A stretch of 64,000 nt of DNA from contig DWWP01000054.1 of assembly GCA_019119635.1 (NCBI GenBank), positions 62,001 to 126,000 of the forward strand. The letters are read 5' to 3'. Source of the stretch: Candidatus Dietzia intestinipullorum (GTDB lineage: Bacteria > Actinomycetota > Actinomycetes > Mycobacteriales > Mycobacteriaceae). The notes beneath the pieces were generated by a model. It was not told the origin of the DNA. It did not search any database and saw only the letters and a list, made by a program, of their open reading frames with translations. The translations under genes were made by a program, and so were the position numbers. Below are positions 52,326-63,082 of this stretch, piece after piece; position 1 is the first letter of the stretch, and every line of letters starts with the position of its first letter.

Positions 52326-53807
52326 ATGGAGTTCACCGAGGTCGTGTCACGTTTCGATCCCGTCATGGGCATGGAGGTGCACGTAGAGCTGCACACCGCC
52401 ACCAAGATGTTCTGCGGTTGTCCGACCGCGTTCGGCGCGGAGCCCAACAGCCAGGTGTGCCCGGTGTGCATCGGCCTACCCGGTGCGTTGCCGGTGGTCA
52501 ACGGGCAGGCGGTCGAGTGGGCGATCAAGATCGGCCTGGCCCTGGGGTGTTCCATCGCCCCCTACTGCCGCTTCGCCCGCAAGAACTACTTCTACCCGGA
52601 CCAGCCGAAGAACTACCAGATCTCGCAGTACGACGAGCCCATCGCCCACGACGGCTTCCTCGACGTCCAACTCGACGACGGGTCGACCTGGCGCGTGGAG
52701 ATCGAGCGCGCCCACATGGAGGAGGACACCGGCAAGTCCACCCACATCGGGTCGGCGTCGGGACGGATCCACGGGGCCACGCACTCGCTGCTGGACTTCA
52801 ACCGGGCGGGGGTACCGCTCATCGAGATCGTGTCCAAGCCGATCGTGGGCGCCGGGGAGCGCGCCCCCGAGATCGCCCGCGCCTACGTGACCACGTTGCG
52901 GGACCTGCTCCGGAGCCTGGACGTGTCCGACGTCCGGATGGACCAGGGGTCGATGCGGTGTGACGCCAACGTCTCGCTCATGCCCACCGGCGCCAGCGAG
53001 TTCGGCACCCGTACCGAGACCAAGAACGTCAACTCGCTGCGCAGCGTGGAGACCGCCGTCCGGTACGAGATGTGCCGCCAGGCCGACGTCCTCGACTCCG
53101 GGGGAGAGGTGGTCCTGGAGACCCGCCACTTCCAGGAGTCCGACGGCACCACCACGGCGGGCCGCCCCAAGGAGTCCGCTGAGGACTACCGGTACTTCCC
53201 CGAGCCGGATCTCGCCCCGATCGAGCCCCCCGAGCAGCTCGTGGAGGAGGTCCGGGCGGGGCTCCCGGAGCTACCGTGGCTGCGCCGCGCACGCGTGCAG
53301 GCGGAGTGGGGCGTCTCCGATGAGGAGATGCGCGACCTGGTCAACGCCGGCGCACTCGACCTCATCCTCGCGACGGTGGACGCGGGCGCGTCGCCCACCG
53401 AGGCGCGGTCCTGGTGGGTGTCCTACCTCTCGCAGCAGGCCAACAAGCGGGGCGAGGAGCTCACCGCTCTGGAGATCACGCCGGCACAGGTGGCCCGGGT
53501 GATCGAGCTCGTGTCCGACGGAAAGCTCACCAACAAGCTCGGTCGCCGGGTCGTGGACGCCGTCCTCGACGGCGAGGGAGAGCCGGATCAGATCGTGGCC
53601 GACAAGGGACTGGAGGTGGTCCGCGACGATTCCGCGCTGCAGACCGCCGTCGACGAAGCCCTCGCCGCGCAGCCCGACGTCGCCGACAAGATCCGCTCGG
53701 GCAAGGTCCAGGCGGCCGGCGCTATCGTCGGCGCGGTCATGAAGGCCACCCGCGGCCAGGCAGACCCGGCGCGCGTGAAAGAACTCGTGATCGCCGCCTG
53801 CAGCTGA
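52326..53807 (+). CDS. gatB: Asp/Glu-tRNA amidotransferase subunit B
   Basis: A 493-aa subunit that activates the tRNA-bound acyl group with ATP and binds t[21 protein letters not shown] and [13 protein letters not shown] are family signatures, with a YqeY-like tail at the C-terminus ([14 protein letters not shown]). ATG at 52326 is chosen; a TTG 3 codons upstream is also possible. It is separated from gatCA by the transporter and pfkA, as is usual in mycobacteria for pfkA. Confidence 0.96.
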   Translation: MEFTEVVSRFDPVMGMEVHVELHTATKMFCGCPTAFGAEPNSQVCPVCIGLPGALPVVNGQAVEWAIKIGLALGCSIAPYCRFARKNYFYPDQPKNYQISQYDEPIAHDGFLDVQLDDGSTWRVEIERAHMEEDTGKSTHIGSASGRIHGATHSLLDFNRAGVPLIEIVSKPIVGAGERAPEIARAYVTTLRDLLRSLDVSDVRMDQGSMRCDANVSLMPTGASEFGTRTETKNVNSLRSVETAVRYEMCRQADVLDSGGEVVLETRHFQESDGTTTAGRPKESAEDYRYFPEPDLAPIEPPEQLVEEVRAGLPELPWLRRARVQAEWGVSDEEMRDLVNAGALDLILATVDAGASPTEARSWWVSYLSQQANKRGEELTALEITPAQVARVIELVSDGKLTNKLGRRVVDAVLDGEGEPDQIVADKGLEVVRDDSALQTAVDEALAAQPDVADKIRSGKVQAAGAIVGAVMKATRGQADPARVKELVIAACS

Positions 53808-53820
53808 CCGGCTCGCGGCG

Positions 53821-53846
53821 CACCCGGCCCGGCGCGGGCCCGGGTG
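53821..53846. terminator. Bidirectional terminator between gatB and the LppZ-like gene
   Basis: CACCCGGCCC (53821-53830) and GGGCCCGGGTG (53836-53846) form a G+C-rich stem with one bulged base and a short loop. It lies between convergent genes. Confidence 0.55.
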
Positions 53847-53852
53847 CCCGGG

Positions 53853-54875
53853 TCAGGTGCGGGCGTCCCCGCCTCCGTCGCCGGAGTTCGGCAGGACGAC
53901 CACACGGTCGTCCGTCTCCACCGGCGAGCCACCGCCCTTGTTGGTCGTGCCACCGAGGAGGACCCCGTCACCCACTGCGGCGAGACCCGTGATGCGCCCG
54001 TAGTCCTCCTCCACGACCGGCTGCGGTTGGCCCCGCGAGGCGCCCCCCGCCATCGGGAGCGAGTCGACCCGCATCGAGTCCGGCAGCGCGAGGGAGAGCG
54101 TCGAGTCGGTGGCCGCGCACCCACCCACGGACTGTTGATCCGGCCATGTCCACACCACGTGGTCCGGGGTGCGTGCGACGACCCCACGTTCGGTGAGCGC
54201 GCTCATGTACAGGTCCTCACCGTGCGTACAGAGCCCGTGCACCTCTCCGACGTCCCGCGTCACGACGTCGGGGCGCTCGGCCCGTCCGATGCCCGAGAAG
54301 TCGGGGAACCTCACCACCTCCGAGCCGGCCGCCACGGTGAGCACCTCGTCGACGAACACGAGGCCCCCGGTGGACGCCGGCGGCAGCTCGGCCACCGTCG
54401 TCGGTGAGTCGCCCCGCGCCAGGCGCTCGACCCGGGAGGGGCCGTCGCCCACCACGAGCACGTAGACGAGACGGTCCTCGGCGTAGTCGGGCGACGCGGC
54501 CGCCGCGACGACCCGGCCGTCGCCGGGGTCGACCCGCCCGAAGTCCTCAGGTGGTGCATCGATCGCGACGACGGAGACCGCTCCCGACGCCTCGGCGACG
54601 AGCGCGCGCTCACCGAGGCCCGTCACGGCCCGCACCGGGTCGAGGCAGGTGGCGATCACCGCGGGATCGGGGTCCACGCACGGCCCCTGCTCCGGGGGCG
54701 GCGGGGACTCGCCCGGCTCCGAGGTCGGGGGGGACTGGTCCGGCGGCGAGGACGGGGGAGCCGCCCCCATCCCGGGCGGGGGAGCCGGTGTGAACGGGTC
54801 GTCGAGCCGGTCGTCGAAACGCGCGCAGGCCGCGGCGGTGAGGACCACCGTGAGCAGGAGCGCCAGCCATCTCAT
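53853..54875 (-). CDS. LppZ-like lipoprotein (PQQ-dependent sugar dehydrogenase-like fold)
   Basis: A 340-aa lipoprotein. MRWLALLLTVVLTAAAC gives a signal peptide with the acylated Cys near residue 17, then a Pro-rich linker (about 26-60). The rest reads as a six-bladed propeller (LVAEASGAVSVVAI, YAEDRLVYVLVV, GEVHGLCTHGEDLYMSAL, RITGLAAVGDGVLLGGT). From memory it matches LppZ, Rv3006, next to gatB and the DoxX gene. No PQQ ligands can be confirmed. ATG 54875 is chosen over upstream starts because it begins the signal peptide. Confidence 0.83.
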   Translation of the reverse strand: MRWLALLLTVVLTAAACARFDDRLDDPFTPAPPPGMGAAPPSSPPDQSPPTSEPGESPPPPEQGPCVDPDPAVIATCLDPVRAVTGLGERALVAEASGAVSVVAIDAPPEDFGRVDPGDGRVVAAAASPDYAEDRLVYVLVVGDGPSRVERLARGDSPTTVAELPPASTGGLVFVDEVLTVAAGSEVVRFPDFSGIGRAERPDVVTRDVGEVHGLCTHGEDLYMSALTERGVVARTPDHVVWTWPDQQSVGGCAATDSTLSLALPDSMRVDSLPMAGGASRGQPQPVVEEDYGRITGLAAVGDGVLLGGTTNKGGGSPVETDDRVVVLPNSGDGGGDART

Positions 54876-54882
54876 GCGCACC

Positions 54883-54888
54883 AGCGTA
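54883..54888 (-). promoter_or_regulatory. Candidate -10 box, LppZ-like gene
   Basis: On the minus strand TACGCT ends 7 nt before the ATG at 54875, without a ribosome site. Confidence 0.35.
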
Positions 54889-54933
54889 CGGCGCGTCCGC
54901 CGTGTCGCCCTGCGGGTGCCCGTCCCCTGCACC

Positions 54934-54939
54934 TATTGT
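54934..54939 (+). promoter_or_regulatory. Candidate -10 box, DoxX gene
   Basis: TATTGT ends 6 nt before the GTG at 54946; no ribosome site. Divergent from the LppZ-like promoter, 46 bp away. Confidence 0.4.
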
Positions 54940-54945
54940 CGGGAT

Positions 54946-55749
54946 GTGACTTCCTCAAAGCCCGGCGACGACGCACAGACCGAGATCCTCCACGACGTCG
55001 ATTACCCGCTCGACGTCCCCACGACATCCGGTGGGGGTTCCGGGACGCCCGAGTCCGCCACCACCGCCTTCCCGGCCGCCGGGACCACCGACTACTCCCG
55101 GTTCTCGGAGGCCGGTGGGTACGACACGGCGGCACCGCTGCCGTTCGGTGACCAGTCGACGACGATCGAGCCCGCGCCGCGCGACGAGGTCTCCCGGCGG
55201 GGGACCACCGATCTCGGGCTGTTCGTGCTCCGCCTCGTCGTGGGTGTGCTCCTGGCCCTGCGCGGGCTCCAGAAGCTCTTCGGGTTCTTCGGGGGACCCG
55301 GCATCGACGGATTCGCCTCGACGCTCACCGAGGCCGGCTTCGATCAGGCCCGGCTGCTGGCGATCGCGGGTGGGTCGGTCGAGCTGATCGCCGGCGTCAT
55401 GCTCGTCGTCGGGCTGGCCACCCCGGTCGCGGCGGCCGCGCTGTTCGCCCTGGTCGGTGTCGGGTTCGCCATGAAGTTGAGCGACGGCGACCCGACGCCA
55501 CTGCTCAGCGACACCACCCGCGGCCTCGAGGGCTCCGTGCTCTATGCGGCGGTACTCTTCGCCCTGCTCTTCACCGGCCCGGGGCGCTGGGCCGCCGATC
55601 GCAAGTGGAGGTGGTCGCACCGCCCGCGCTTCAGCGGCGTGGTCTGGCTCGTGCTCGCGATCGCGGTGGGGGCCCTGATCTGGTACCTGCTCAACGGGGT
55701 CAACCCCCTCGCGTCGATCTCCGACAGCGCGCCCGTCACCGCAGGCTGA
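54946..55749 (+). CDS. DoxX-family membrane protein
   Basis: A 267-aa protein. Residues 1-85 are hydrophilic and disordered (PTTSGGGSGTPES). Then comes the DoxX domain with four membrane helices (LGLFVLRLVVGVLLALRGLQ, LIAGVMLVVGLATPVAAAAL, GSVLYAAVLFALLF) and a last helix near 235-253. In M. tuberculosis the DoxX protein Rv3005c joins SodA and SseA in a membrane oxidoreductase complex against oxidative stress, and it too neighbours LppZ and CFP-6. A similar role is inferred. Confidence 0.87.
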   Translation: MTSSKPGDDAQTEILHDVDYPLDVPTTSGGGSGTPESATTAFPAAGTTDYSRFSEAGGYDTAAPLPFGDQSTTIEPAPRDEVSRRGTTDLGLFVLRLVVGVLLALRGLQKLFGFFGGPGIDGFASTLTEAGFDQARLLAIAGGSVELIAGVMLVVGLATPVAAAALFALVGVGFAMKLSDGDPTPLLSDTTRGLEGSVLYAAVLFALLFTGPGRWAADRKWRWSHRPRFSGVVWLVLAIAVGALIWYLLNGVNPLASISDSAPVTAG

Positions 55750-55812
55750 GACGGGCCGGGCGGCGTGGGCACCGACTCCGGCCAGCGCGGATCACATGGA
55801 ACGCGGTGAGGT

Positions 55813-56232
55813 TCAGGACGCGGTGTACGGGTCGCGGATGCGCCCGCGGCTGGCCTCCGAGAGCCGGGGGAGGTCGTGGAAGGAGACCCCGCCCATCGGG
55901 TGTGACTCCTCGTCCGTCGTGACGATCCGCGCGAAGCCCTTCTTGGGGAACATCACGCCCTTGACCTGATCCCAGGGCACGTCCCGGCGCGTCCGCCACG
56001 TGGTCAGGTGGACCCCGTCCTCGTCAATCCTCGTCCGCGTGCGGGCCACCCACCAGGCGAACGCGACGGGCAGGAGGATCAGCCAGCCGAGGGCGACGGG
56101 GTATGCCGAGACCGGCCAGGCGATCGCCAGGACCAGTACGGCGATGACGATGTACGACATCGGGTTGACCCGGAAGAGGGTGGGATCGGCCGGGGTCGAT
56201 TCCGGCACGGGGTGTCTGAACGAGGCACTCAT
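55813..56232 (-). CDS. PH-domain membrane protein (CFP-6-like)
   Basis: A 139-aa protein. Two membrane helices (about 25-43 and 47-63) are followed by a small PH-like domain (RTRIDEDGVHLTTWRTRRDV, WDQVKGVMFP). It matches the architecture of the low-molecular-weight antigen CFP-6 (Rv3004, from memory), which also lies beside the DoxX gene and ilvB. ATG at 56232; no clear ribosome site. Function unknown. Confidence 0.83.
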   Translation of the reverse strand: MSASFRHPVPESTPADPTLFRVNPMSYIVIAVLVLAIAWPVSAYPVALGWLILLPVAFAWWVARTRTRIDEDGVHLTTWRTRRDVPWDQVKGVMFPKKGFARIVTTDEESHPMGGVSFHDLPRLSEASRGRIRDPYTAS

Positions 56233-56282
56233 GATGACGCCAGTCTGTCATGTCTCACCAAGTGGGAGCGAGTTTCCACGAG

Positions 56283-56312
56283 TTGACGATGACGAAGCGA
56301 CCGGCCTAGGCT
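56283..56312 (+). promoter_or_regulatory. Promoter of the ilv operon
   Basis: TTGACG (56283-56288) and TAGGCT (56307-56312) with an 18-nt spacer form the best sigma-A-type promoter of the window. The predicted start point, near 56319-56320, coincides with the GTG of the leader peptide, giving a leaderless transcript. Confidence 0.65.
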
Positions 56313-56319
56313 GTTTCGC

Positions 56320-56367
56320 GTGAACACATGGAACGGTCTCGTACTCGGCCGGCGCGTCGGCGCCTGA
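56320..56367 (+). CDS. ilv leader peptide (15 aa)
   Basis: GTG at 56320 opens a 15-codon ORF reading MNTWNGLVLGRRVGA with a TGA stop at 56365. It carries a Leu-Val-Leu run and a later Val, three to four branched-chain codons (CTC, GTA, CTC, GTC), and lies between the promoter and a terminator hairpin. By analogy with the C. glutamicum ilvB leader it should sense charged Leu/Val tRNA and set ilvBNC read-through. The GTA codon is rare in this genome and may strengthen stalling. It has no ribosome site; translation would begin at the 5' end of the RNA. Confidence 0.65.
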   Translation: MNTWNGLVLGRRVGA

Positions 56368-56406
56368 GCCGTTACCTGGCTTCTCGTCGACGCGCACCCT
56401 CGCCGG

Positions 56407-56431
56407 CCCCCGCGGCCGTCGGGGGTTTTTT
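56407..56431 (+). terminator. ilvB attenuator terminator
   Basis: CCCCCG (56407-56412) and CGGGGG (56420-56425) form a stem followed at once by six Ts (56426-56431), the only classical intrinsic terminator I see in the window. It is 39 nt after the leader stop and 80 nt before ilvB. Upstream segments can pair in alternative ways (56352-56359 with 56388-56395, or 56347-56354 with 56401-56408). Confidence 0.75.
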
Positions 56432-56511
56432 GTTGCCGGGGCCCCGCGGCCCCATCGGCCCGCGGCCGGTGACCGACGACGGCTCCACGACCATCATGAA
56501 GGACAGTTGAA

Positions 56512-58403
56512 GTGAGCGCACCCACGGCACAGCCCGGCCCACGACCGGGCGCAGACCAGAAGGCCCGGTCAGCGGGCCCCGAGCGGATGACCGGCGCCCA
56601 GGCGGTCGTCAGGTCCCTCGAGGAACTCGGTACGGACGTCGTCTTCGGTATCCCCGGCGGGGCGATCCTCCCCGTCTACGACCCGCTGTTCGACTCGGAG
56701 AAGGTGCGGCACGTGCTCGTGCGACACGAGCAGGGAGCGGGGCACGCGGCCACCGGCTACGCGCAGGCCACGGGCCGGGTCGGGGTCTGTATGGCGACCT
56801 CGGGCCCGGGCGCGACCAACCTCGTCACGCCGCTGGCGGACGCGCAGATGGACTCGGTGCCGATCGTCGCGATCACCGGCCAGGTGGGCTCGGCACTCAT
56901 CGGCACGGACGGCTTCCAGGAAGCCGACATCTCGGGCATCACCATGCCGATCACCAAGCACAACTTCCTGGTCACCAGCGGGGAGGACGTCCCCCGGATG
57001 ATCGCGGAGGCCTTCCACATCGCGCAGTCCGGGCGGCCCGGCGCCGTCCTGGTGGACATCCCCAAGGATGTCCTGCAGAACGAGACGCTCTTCTCGTGGC
57101 CGCCCGAGATGAAGCTGCCGGGATACCGCCCCGTCACCAAGCCGCACGGGAAGCAGATCCGCGAGGCCGCGCGGCTCATGGCCGAGGCCGAGAAGCCGGT
57201 GTTGTACGTGGGCGGCGGTGCGATCAAGGCCGAGGCGGCCCCGGAGCTCCTCGAGCTGGCTGAACTGACCGGTATCCCGCTGGTGACCACCCTGATGGCC
57301 CGCGGCGCGTTCCCGGACTCGCACCGGCTCCACTACGGGATGCCGGGCATGCACGGGTCCGTCTCCGCCGTCGCGGCGTTGCAGAAATCTGACCTCCTGA
57401 TCACGCTCGGCGCGCGCTTCGACGACCGGGTGACGGGACAACTCGACACGTTCGCCCCGGGTGCGCAGGTCATCCACGCGGACATCGACCCCGCGGAGAT
57501 CGGCAAGAACCGCGCCGTGGACGTCCCGATCGTCGGGGACCTCAAGGAGGTCCTCACCGAGCTCGTCGCGACGCTCCGGGGGCAGGACGACTCGGGAGCC
57601 CTGACGGCGCCCGCGGAGTGGGTGGCGCAGCTCGACGCCCTCCGGGAGGAGTTCCCGTTGGGCTACGGCCCGCAGTCGGACGGCTCCCTGTCGCCCGAGT
57701 ACGTGATCGAACGCCTGAGCGCGGCGGCCGGGCCGGACGCGGTCTATTGCGCGGGTGTCGGGCAGCACCAGATGTGGGCGGCCCAGTTCGTCGACTACGA
57801 GAAGCCGCGTACCTGGCTCAACTCGGGTGGCCTCGGGACGATGGGGTACGCGGTGCCCGCTGCCATGGGCGCCCAGTTCGGACGCCCGGACGCCGAGGTG
57901 TGGTCGATCGACGGCGACGGCTGCTTCCAGATGACCAACCAGGAACTGGCCACGTGCGCGATCGAGGCTGCGCCCATCAAGGTCGCGGTCATCAACAACG
58001 GCAACCTCGGCATGGTCCGCCAGTGGCAGACGCTGTTCTACGAGGAGCGCTACTCGCAGACCGACCTCTCGACGCACTCCCGACACATCCCCGACTTCGT
58101 CAAGCTCGCCGAAGCGCTGGGCTGCGTGGCGTTCCGGTGCGAGCGCGCGGAAGACGTCGACGACGTGATCGCCCGGGCACGCGAGATCAACGACCGCCCG
58201 GTGCTCATCGACTTCATCGTGGGCAAGGACGCCCAGGTGTGGCCGATGGTCGCCGCCGGGACATCCAACGACGAGATCATGGCGGCGCGGGACATCCGGC
58301 CGCTGTTCGATGACAGCGACTCCGCGGCGGACGAGCCGACGGAGATCCACGAGGCGATCGAGCGCGTCGACGCCGCGGTGACCGCCGGCCAGGAGGAGGA
58401 CAA

Positions 58404-58407
<4 letters not shown>
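56512..58407 (+). CDS. ilvB: Acetolactate synthase large subunit
   Basis: A 631-aa ThDP enzyme condensing pyruvate with pyruvate or 2-oxobutyrate, first step of valine, leucine and isoleucine synthesis. The ThDP glutamate is in [13 protein letters not shown], and the Mg/ThDP motif runs from [15 protein letters not shown] to [12 protein letters not shown] at 56512 follows AAGGA (56499-56503) at 8-nt spacing. The first 25 residues are a variable extension. The stop overlaps ilvN by 4 nt. Expression is probably set by the upstream attenuator. Confidence 0.97.
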
Positions 58408-59964
<1,557 letters not shown>

Positions 59965-59976
59965 GTGTTGCGTTTC

Positions 59977-59996
59977 CCGGCTCGCGATTGAGCCGG
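59977..59996 (+). terminator. Hairpin after ilvC
   Basis: CCGGCTC (59977-59983) and GAGCCGG (59990-59996) form a perfect 7-bp stem with loop GCGATT, without a T tract. Probable terminator of ilvBNC. Confidence 0.5.
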
Positions 59997-60039
59997 TAGC
60001 GTTCTGCGGGATCTGACCGCCAGAACAAGGAGGACCGCC

Positions 60040-61653
60040 GTGCGTCACCTCGGACAGGGTGTGGGTGCGGCGGTCCTCGTCGTATTCCTCGCCGCCACGT
60101 CCATCGCGTGTACGACCTCGGACGGAGAGGGACCGGGGATCCGGGTCGCCGAGACCGACGACGTGCGGTTGGCGGTCGACGCCGACGGATCGGGGGTCGA
60201 GACCTCCCGGGCTGTCCTCACCGAGTCGCCGGTGGCCGTGGTGTCCGCATCCGACCCCGCGTCCCAAGCCCGTGCCGCCTCACTCGCGGTCGGGCTCCGG
60301 GCTCCGATGTTCACCGAGGTGCCCGGCTCGCCGGAGGCCCTCACGGCGGAACTGGAGCGGCTCGGCGTCGACCGTGTCCTGGGCGTCGGCGGCGCGGAGG
60401 TCGCCACGGACGGCATCGAGGTGGTCGCGGCGCCGGACGGGCGCGAGGACATGGAGGAGCTCACCGGACTCTCGTTCGCCGGCGAGGTCCAGATCCCTGC
60501 CGACCGGGTGGACGATCACACGGTCCACCAGGCGCCCGGCAGCCCCGCGCTGCTGAGCGTCGGGGAGGTGCCCGGCGGGCAGGGCCCGGCCGGCGACGCC
60601 GAGCCGTTCGCCCCGCGCGACGCGGCGTGGACGGGGGATGACGCGCCGCAGGTGCTCGTCCATGACGACACTCCGGTGTCTGCCATCGCGACCGCGGTCG
60701 CGGCGGGTGCGGCCGTGTCGCACCTGCGCGCCCCGGACCCCCGGGTCGACGCCGGGTCGGTGGAGGCGGTGCGGGACACCGGGTCTGTGCTCGCGCTCGG
60801 GCCCGGATGGGGCGACGACGACGAGTTCCGGGACCGGCTGGAACAGGCCCGCACGGTGCCGGAGCTGCCGGGCGGCGGTCAGCTGCAGTTCCCGGGACGC
60901 CGGTATGTCGCGGCCTACGGCTCGCCGGTCACGCCCGCGCTCGGCATCCTCGGCGAACAGGACCCGCAGCAGAGCGTCGACCGCGTCGAGCGGCTGGTCG
61001 ACGAGTACCGCCCGTTCTCCCCGGAGCCGGTCGTCCCGGCGTTCGAGATCATCGGCACCGTCGCCTCCGGCGGCCCGGGCGACGACGGCAACTTCACCAA
61101 CGAATGGTCGCAGGAGGAGCTCACGCCACTGGTCGACGCCATCACCGGGGCCGAGGGGTACGCGGTGATCGACCTGCAGCCGGGAATGGCGGATTTCCTC
61201 GACCAGGCCAAGCTCTACGAGGATCTCCTGACACGGCCGGGGGTCGGGCTCGCCCTCGACCCCGAATGGAAGATGGCCCCGGGGCAGCAGCCGGGGGCGC
61301 AGGTCGGCACGGTGGGCGCCGACGAGATCAACCGCGTGATCGAGTGGCTCGCCGACCTCACCCGCGACACGGGTGGCCCGCAGAAGCTGCTCATCCTCCA
61401 TCAGTTCAACCTCGCGATGATCAGCGATCGCGAGCAGATCGACACCAGTCGCCCCGAGGTCGCGGTCGTCCTGCACGCGGACGGGCACGGCACCCGCGGG
61501 GAGAAGATGGAGACGTGGGACCTGCTACGCCGGGGTCTGCCCACGGACATCCGGATGGCGTGGAAGAACTTCTACGACGAGGACACGCCGACGTTCACAC
61601 CAGAGGAGACCATGGAGGTCAGCCCGCGCCCGTGGTTCGTCTCCTACCAGTGA
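60040..61653 (+). CDS. Lipoprotein with cell-wall-binding repeat-like region
   Basis: A 537-aa secreted lipoprotein. VGAAVLVVFLAATSIAC gives a signal peptide with acylated Cys near 24. Residues about 55-260 resemble the cell-wall-binding repeat 2 fold (AVLTESPVAVVSASDPASQA, LGVDRVLGVGGAEVA). The second half (about 285-530) looks like a TIM-barrel-type domain of unknown catalysis (RYVAAYGSPVTPALGILGE, GYAVIDLQPGMADFLDQA, VGLALDPEWKMAPGQQPG). The role may be envelope-associated. Its last 35 bp overlap the convergent oxidoreductase gene. Confidence 0.78.
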   Translation: MRHLGQGVGAAVLVVFLAATSIACTTSDGEGPGIRVAETDDVRLAVDADGSGVETSRAVLTESPVAVVSASDPASQARAASLAVGLRAPMFTEVPGSPEALTAELERLGVDRVLGVGGAEVATDGIEVVAAPDGREDMEELTGLSFAGEVQIPADRVDDHTVHQAPGSPALLSVGEVPGGQGPAGDAEPFAPRDAAWTGDDAPQVLVHDDTPVSAIATAVAAGAAVSHLRAPDPRVDAGSVEAVRDTGSVLALGPGWGDDDEFRDRLEQARTVPELPGGGQLQFPGRRYVAAYGSPVTPALGILGEQDPQQSVDRVERLVDEYRPFSPEPVVPAFEIIGTVASGGPGDDGNFTNEWSQEELTPLVDAITGAEGYAVIDLQPGMADFLDQAKLYEDLLTRPGVGLALDPEWKMAPGQQPGAQVGTVGADEINRVIEWLADLTRDTGGPQKLLILHQFNLAMISDREQIDTSRPEVAVVLHADGHGTRGEKMETWDLLRRGLPTDIRMAWKNFYDEDTPTFTPEETMEVSPRPWFVSYQ

Positions 61654-63082
61654 GGATCCGCCGCGCGACGTGCTGCCCGGCCATCCCGTGGACCCCCGGG
61701 CCCGGCGGGGTCGACGCCGACGCGTGCCAGATTCCCGGCACCCCGGTCGCATAGGGGTCGACGCGCGGGACCGGGCGGGCGAGCAGCCCGCGCAGGTCGA
61801 CCCGGCCCGCGGCGATGTCGCCGCCGGCGTAGTTGGCATTGTGCTCGGCCATCCGCGACGCCGGTGTGCTGCGCGCGGCCACCACCACATCCCGGACCCC
61901 CGGCGCCACCTCGTCGAGCGCGGCCAACACCGTGTCGGTCATGTCACGGTCGGAGCCGGCGGGCACGTGTGCGTACGTCCACAACGGACGGCGCCCGTCG
62001 GGCGCGATACGGCCCGGGTCGGCGGCCCACGGTTGCGACACCAGTACGACCGGACGGTCGGGATGCCGGCCGGCCGCCACCTGGTGTTCGGCCTGTGCGA
62101 TCTCGGGTGCGGTGCCGCCGAGGTGGACCGTGCCCGCCCCGGACAGCCGCGGGTCACGCCACGGGACGGGGCCGGAGAGCACCAGGTCGACCTTGGCTGC
62201 GCCCCCTCCGATCCGGGCGTGGACCAGCCGGCGTGCCCGGCGCGCGGTGGCCGGGGACGGCGACGACGCGAGCAGGATCCCGCCGAGGACCCGGGACGAG
62301 GTGTCCATGACGATGTCCCGGGCATCGATCCGGTCCAGCGACGTCACCCGATGGCCGGTGCGGATCTCGCCGCCGGCGTCGCGGACCGCGGCTGCCAGCG
62401 CTTCCGTGAGTGCTCCGCTGCCCCCGACCGGTACCGGCCAGCCGGCGGGGGCGTGGAGCAGCGTCCCGAGGAGGAGACCGACTGCGGTCGCGGCGGGGGA
62501 GCGCAGCGGGGTGACCGCGTGGGCGGCGATCCCGGCGAAGAGCGTGCGGGCGTCGCGGTCGAGGGTGCCGGCTCCCCTCGCCCCGGCGTGCGCGAGCGCG
62601 AAGGCGGCGGCCAACCTCGTCGTCGTCGCCGGTGGTGGCACCGTCCGCTGGTCGGACAGGGCGATCCCGGCGACCTCGTCCCAGTGGCGCGCCAGGGGGC
62701 CGAACAGGCGGGACCACCCGGGGGACATCGACCCGGGGCGGCCTTCCGCGAGCACCGCGTCACGGCCGGGCAGGGCATGGGCGAGCTGTACCGGGGGGCG
62801 GGCGAGGTCGATTCCGTGCGCCCGCGGGTCGAACTCGCGGAAGAACGGCGACGCCCCCGCCATGGGGTGGACCGCTGAACAGAGATCGACCAGCAGCCCG
62901 GCGCCCGCATCGCCCGGCATGCCGTCCATGGGCAGGGTGCGGCACCCGCCCCCGATCGTGTCCTCCGCCTCGAGCACCACGACCGTGCGTCCGGCCCGGG
63001 CGCACAGCAGCGCCGCGGCGAGTCCGTTGGGGCCCGAGCCCACGACCACGACGTCGGCCCGCACCGGGCGCGGCGCGGTCAC
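61619..63082 (-). CDS. FAD-dependent oxidoreductase (phytoene dehydrogenase-like)
   Basis: A 487-aa flavoprotein. The N-terminal dinucleotide site is VVVVGSGPNGLAAALLCARAG followed by the acidic residue in VVLEAED and GGGCRT, typical of the CrtI/phytoene desaturase-like family; the C-terminal motif is GIWHASASTPPGPGVHGMAG. The substrate is unknown and no carotenoid genes are nearby. From memory Rv2997 near serA is the likely counterpart. It shares a 4-nt overlap with the upstream gene on the same strand. Confidence 0.87.
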   Translation of the reverse strand: MTAPRPVRADVVVVGSGPNGLAAALLCARAGRTVVVLEAEDTIGGGCRTLPMDGMPGDAGAGLLVDLCSAVHPMAGASPFFREFDPRAHGIDLARPPVQLAHALPGRDAVLAEGRPGSMSPGWSRLFGPLARHWDEVAGIALSDQRTVPPPATTTRLAAAFALAHAGARGAGTLDRDARTLFAGIAAHAVTPLRSPAATAVGLLLGTLLHAPAGWPVPVGGSGALTEALAAAVRDAGGEIRTGHRVTSLDRIDARDIVMDTSSRVLGGILLASSPSPATARRARRLVHARIGGGAAKVDLVLSGPVPWRDPRLSGAGTVHLGGTAPEIAQAEHQVAAGRHPDRPVVLVSQPWAADPGRIAPDGRRPLWTYAHVPAGSDRDMTDTVLAALDEVAPGVRDVVVAARSTPASRMAEHNANYAGGDIAAGRVDLRGLLARPVPRVDPYATGVPGIWHASASTPPGPGVHGMAGQHVARRILTGRRRTTGAG

